A DNA stretch of 5,168 nucleotides. It comes from an uncultured Labedella sp. Lineage in GTDB: Bacteria; Actinomycetota; Actinomycetes; Actinomycetales; Microbacteriaceae. How positions within the stretch are numbered: the first letter of the stretch is position 1; each line of letters begins with the position of its first letter. Made by a program: the position numbers and the translations under genes. This document shows, one piece after another, positions 4,582 through 5,168 of the stretch. Where the stretch lies: assembly GCA_934636065.1 (NCBI GenBank), contig CAKTZW010000187.1, positions 1 through 5,168 of the forward strand, read 5' to 3'. The notes under the pieces were generated by a model. It saw nothing but the letters and a program-made list of their open reading frames with translations. It had not been told where the DNA came from and searched no databases.

Positions 4582-5168
4582 GCGCCATCCGTGCCGGCGA
4601 GGGGCGGTGCCGCGTCCGCCCGTCGTCGCTCCGCGTTCTGTTCGATCGACCGGCCCCATGCCGTTCCGACGAGGATGAGGACGATCCCGACGGCGCCGGG
4701 TGGCGTGATGACGTCGCCCGCGATGGTCACCCCGACGATCGCGGCCCAGACGGGTTCCGTTCCGAGGAGCAGGCTCACGCGGGAGGGTGACGTCCGCCGC
4801 ACCGCCCACGTCTGGACGAGGAAGGCGAAGACGGTGCACACGAGCACCAGGTAGAGGAAGAGCGCGGCGCCACCGAGGTCGAGCCCCGCGAGATACTCCG
4901 GAACGGGGACCCCCGTGAACACCGACGCCACGCCGAAGACGGCGGCGCACACGCCGAGCTGCACCGTGGTGAGTCCGAGGGAGTCGGCGGGCCGGTGAGC
5001 GGTGAGGCGGTGCATCGTGGTGACGTGGACGGCGCGCGCGACCGCGGCCGCCAGGATGAGCAGGTCACCGAGAGCCGGCGGCTCGAGGGCGCCGTTGCCG
5101 GCAAGCAGCGCGACCCCGAGGCCCACCAGGCCAAGAAGGGGCAGAACTGGCACTTCGGCTTCAAGGCC
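4479..5168 (-). CDS. EamA/DMT-superfamily transporter, C-terminal part (5' end missing or disrupted)
   Basis: Inner-membrane drug/metabolite-type transporter; the substrate is unknown. Counting from the GTG at 5153, the visible segments are VALLAGNG, GDLLILAAAVARAVHVTTMHRL (29-50), VQLGVCAAVFGVASVFTGV (64-82), GGAALFLYLVLVCTVFAFLVQTWAVRR (93-119), VSLLLGTEPVWAAIVGVTIAGD (125-146) and GAVGIVLILVGTAWGRSIEQ (152-171). The AFLVQTWAVRRTSPSRVSLLLGTEPVWAA block is the hallmark of the second EamA repeat. A complete DMT protein has about ten helices and ~300 residues, so the first four or so helices are missing. The frame is open to the right edge, but from about 5100 rightward the DNA reads on the other strand as an IS5 transposase, so the leftward frame there is probably accidental and the gene truncated; the GTG at 5153 is not a credible start. 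The C-terminus (from about residue 186) is a Gly/Asp/Ser-rich repeat tail ending at TAG, antisense to the GH16 relic. Confidence 0.8.
   Translation of the reverse strand, partial: GLEAEVPVLPLLGLVGLGVALLAGNGALEPPALGDLLILAAAVARAVHVTTMHRLTAHRPADSLGLTTVQLGVCAAVFGVASVFTGVPVPEYLAGLDLGGAALFLYLVLVCTVFAFLVQTWAVRRTSPSRVSLLLGTEPVWAAIVGVTIAGDVITPPGAVGIVLILVGTAWGRSIEQNAERRRADAAPPLAGTDGAQGADGSADTDGSADGDGSTDADGSTTPSPVIRT
4504..4578. repeat. Degenerate 18-bp repeat coding low-complexity tails on both strands
   Basis: About three and a half copies of an imperfect 18-bp unit built around GAGCCGTCC/GAGCCGTCG plus GTCCGCC. Rightward it reads EPSASV, EPSPSA, EPSVSA, EPSAP; leftward, in the transporter frame, it reads DGSADT, DGSADG, DGSTDA, DGSTTP. 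Only one strand needs to be truly coding. Confidence 0.75.
5100..5168 (+). mobile_element. Internal fragment of an IS5-family transposase
   Basis: Read rightward from 5112 the sequence gives DPEAHQAKKGQNWHFGFKA up to the window edge, preceded by GKQR (5100-5111). IS5-family DDE transposases carry a block of the form [25 protein letters not shown] around the catalytic core (family knowledge), and the match covers D-P-E, H-Q, K-K-G, W, F-G and K-A in register. No start codon, N-terminal domain or terminal inverted repeat lies to the left: upstream sequence soon becomes the transporter gene on the opposite strand. This is therefore a truncated element whose left part was lost, or a misassembled or chimeric junction. 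The exact junction cannot be placed better than about 5097-5112. The rest of the element, if present, lies to the right of the window. Confidence 0.75.

Noticed and set aside
5151..5153. GTG as the start of a short 224-residue transporter
   Set aside because: The frame stays open to the window edge, the protein would lack half of the DMT fold, and the surrounding DNA reads as transposase on the other strand.

Overview
This 5.2 kb window is high-GC, densely packed bacterial DNA with short or overlapping gene junctions. Gene content (MmyB-type regulator, CE1758/CE1759-type flavin oxidoreductase pair, squalene-cyclase-like protein, DHFR/RibD-like reductase, DMT transporter), GC-rich codon use and a leaderless-type promoter fit an actinobacterium. 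The family Microbacteriaceae is a reasonable guess, but it is an inference and not shown by a marker gene. Both ends cut through genes.

Left part (1-2628): the 3' end of a helix-turn-helix regulator carrying an MmyB-type ligand-binding domain runs rightward. It collides, with a 15-bp overlap, with a three-gene leftward operon. Read from its promoter, the operon is an HxlR-family regulator with a single N-terminal cysteine (2628-2170), a luciferase-like flavin monooxygenase (2167-1109) and an NAD(P)H:FMN reductase (1112-492). The spacing is 2 bp and then an ATGA overlap, so the three proteins are probably made together. The reductase would supply reduced FMN to the monooxygenase, and the regulator would control both, possibly through thiol or electrophile sensing.

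Middle part (2629-4355): a 90-bp divergent promoter region holds a 13-bp inverted repeat and a leaderless-type promoter. It is followed by a rightward pair joined by an ATGA overlap: a squalene-cyclase-like alpha/alpha-barrel protein lacking the known cyclase acid motif, and a RibD-C/dihydrofolate-reductase-like protein.

Right part (4356-5168) looks rearranged. Downstream of two small GC hairpins lies a short rightward relic that reads as the last strand of a family-16 glycoside hydrolase followed by a Glu-Pro-Ser repeat tail. It is antisense to the end of a leftward EamA/DMT-type transporter gene, whose own C-terminal tail is a Gly/Asp/Ser repeat. At the right edge, the rightward reading gives a recognisable internal piece of an IS5-family transposase, so the transporter gene is probably broken there by a mobile-element junction (or the sequence ends in a repeat). 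I found no tRNA, rRNA, CRISPR array or convincing new defence system. The most unusual items are the relic-and-junction region on the right and the cysteine-bearing HxlR/flavin-oxidoreductase operon.
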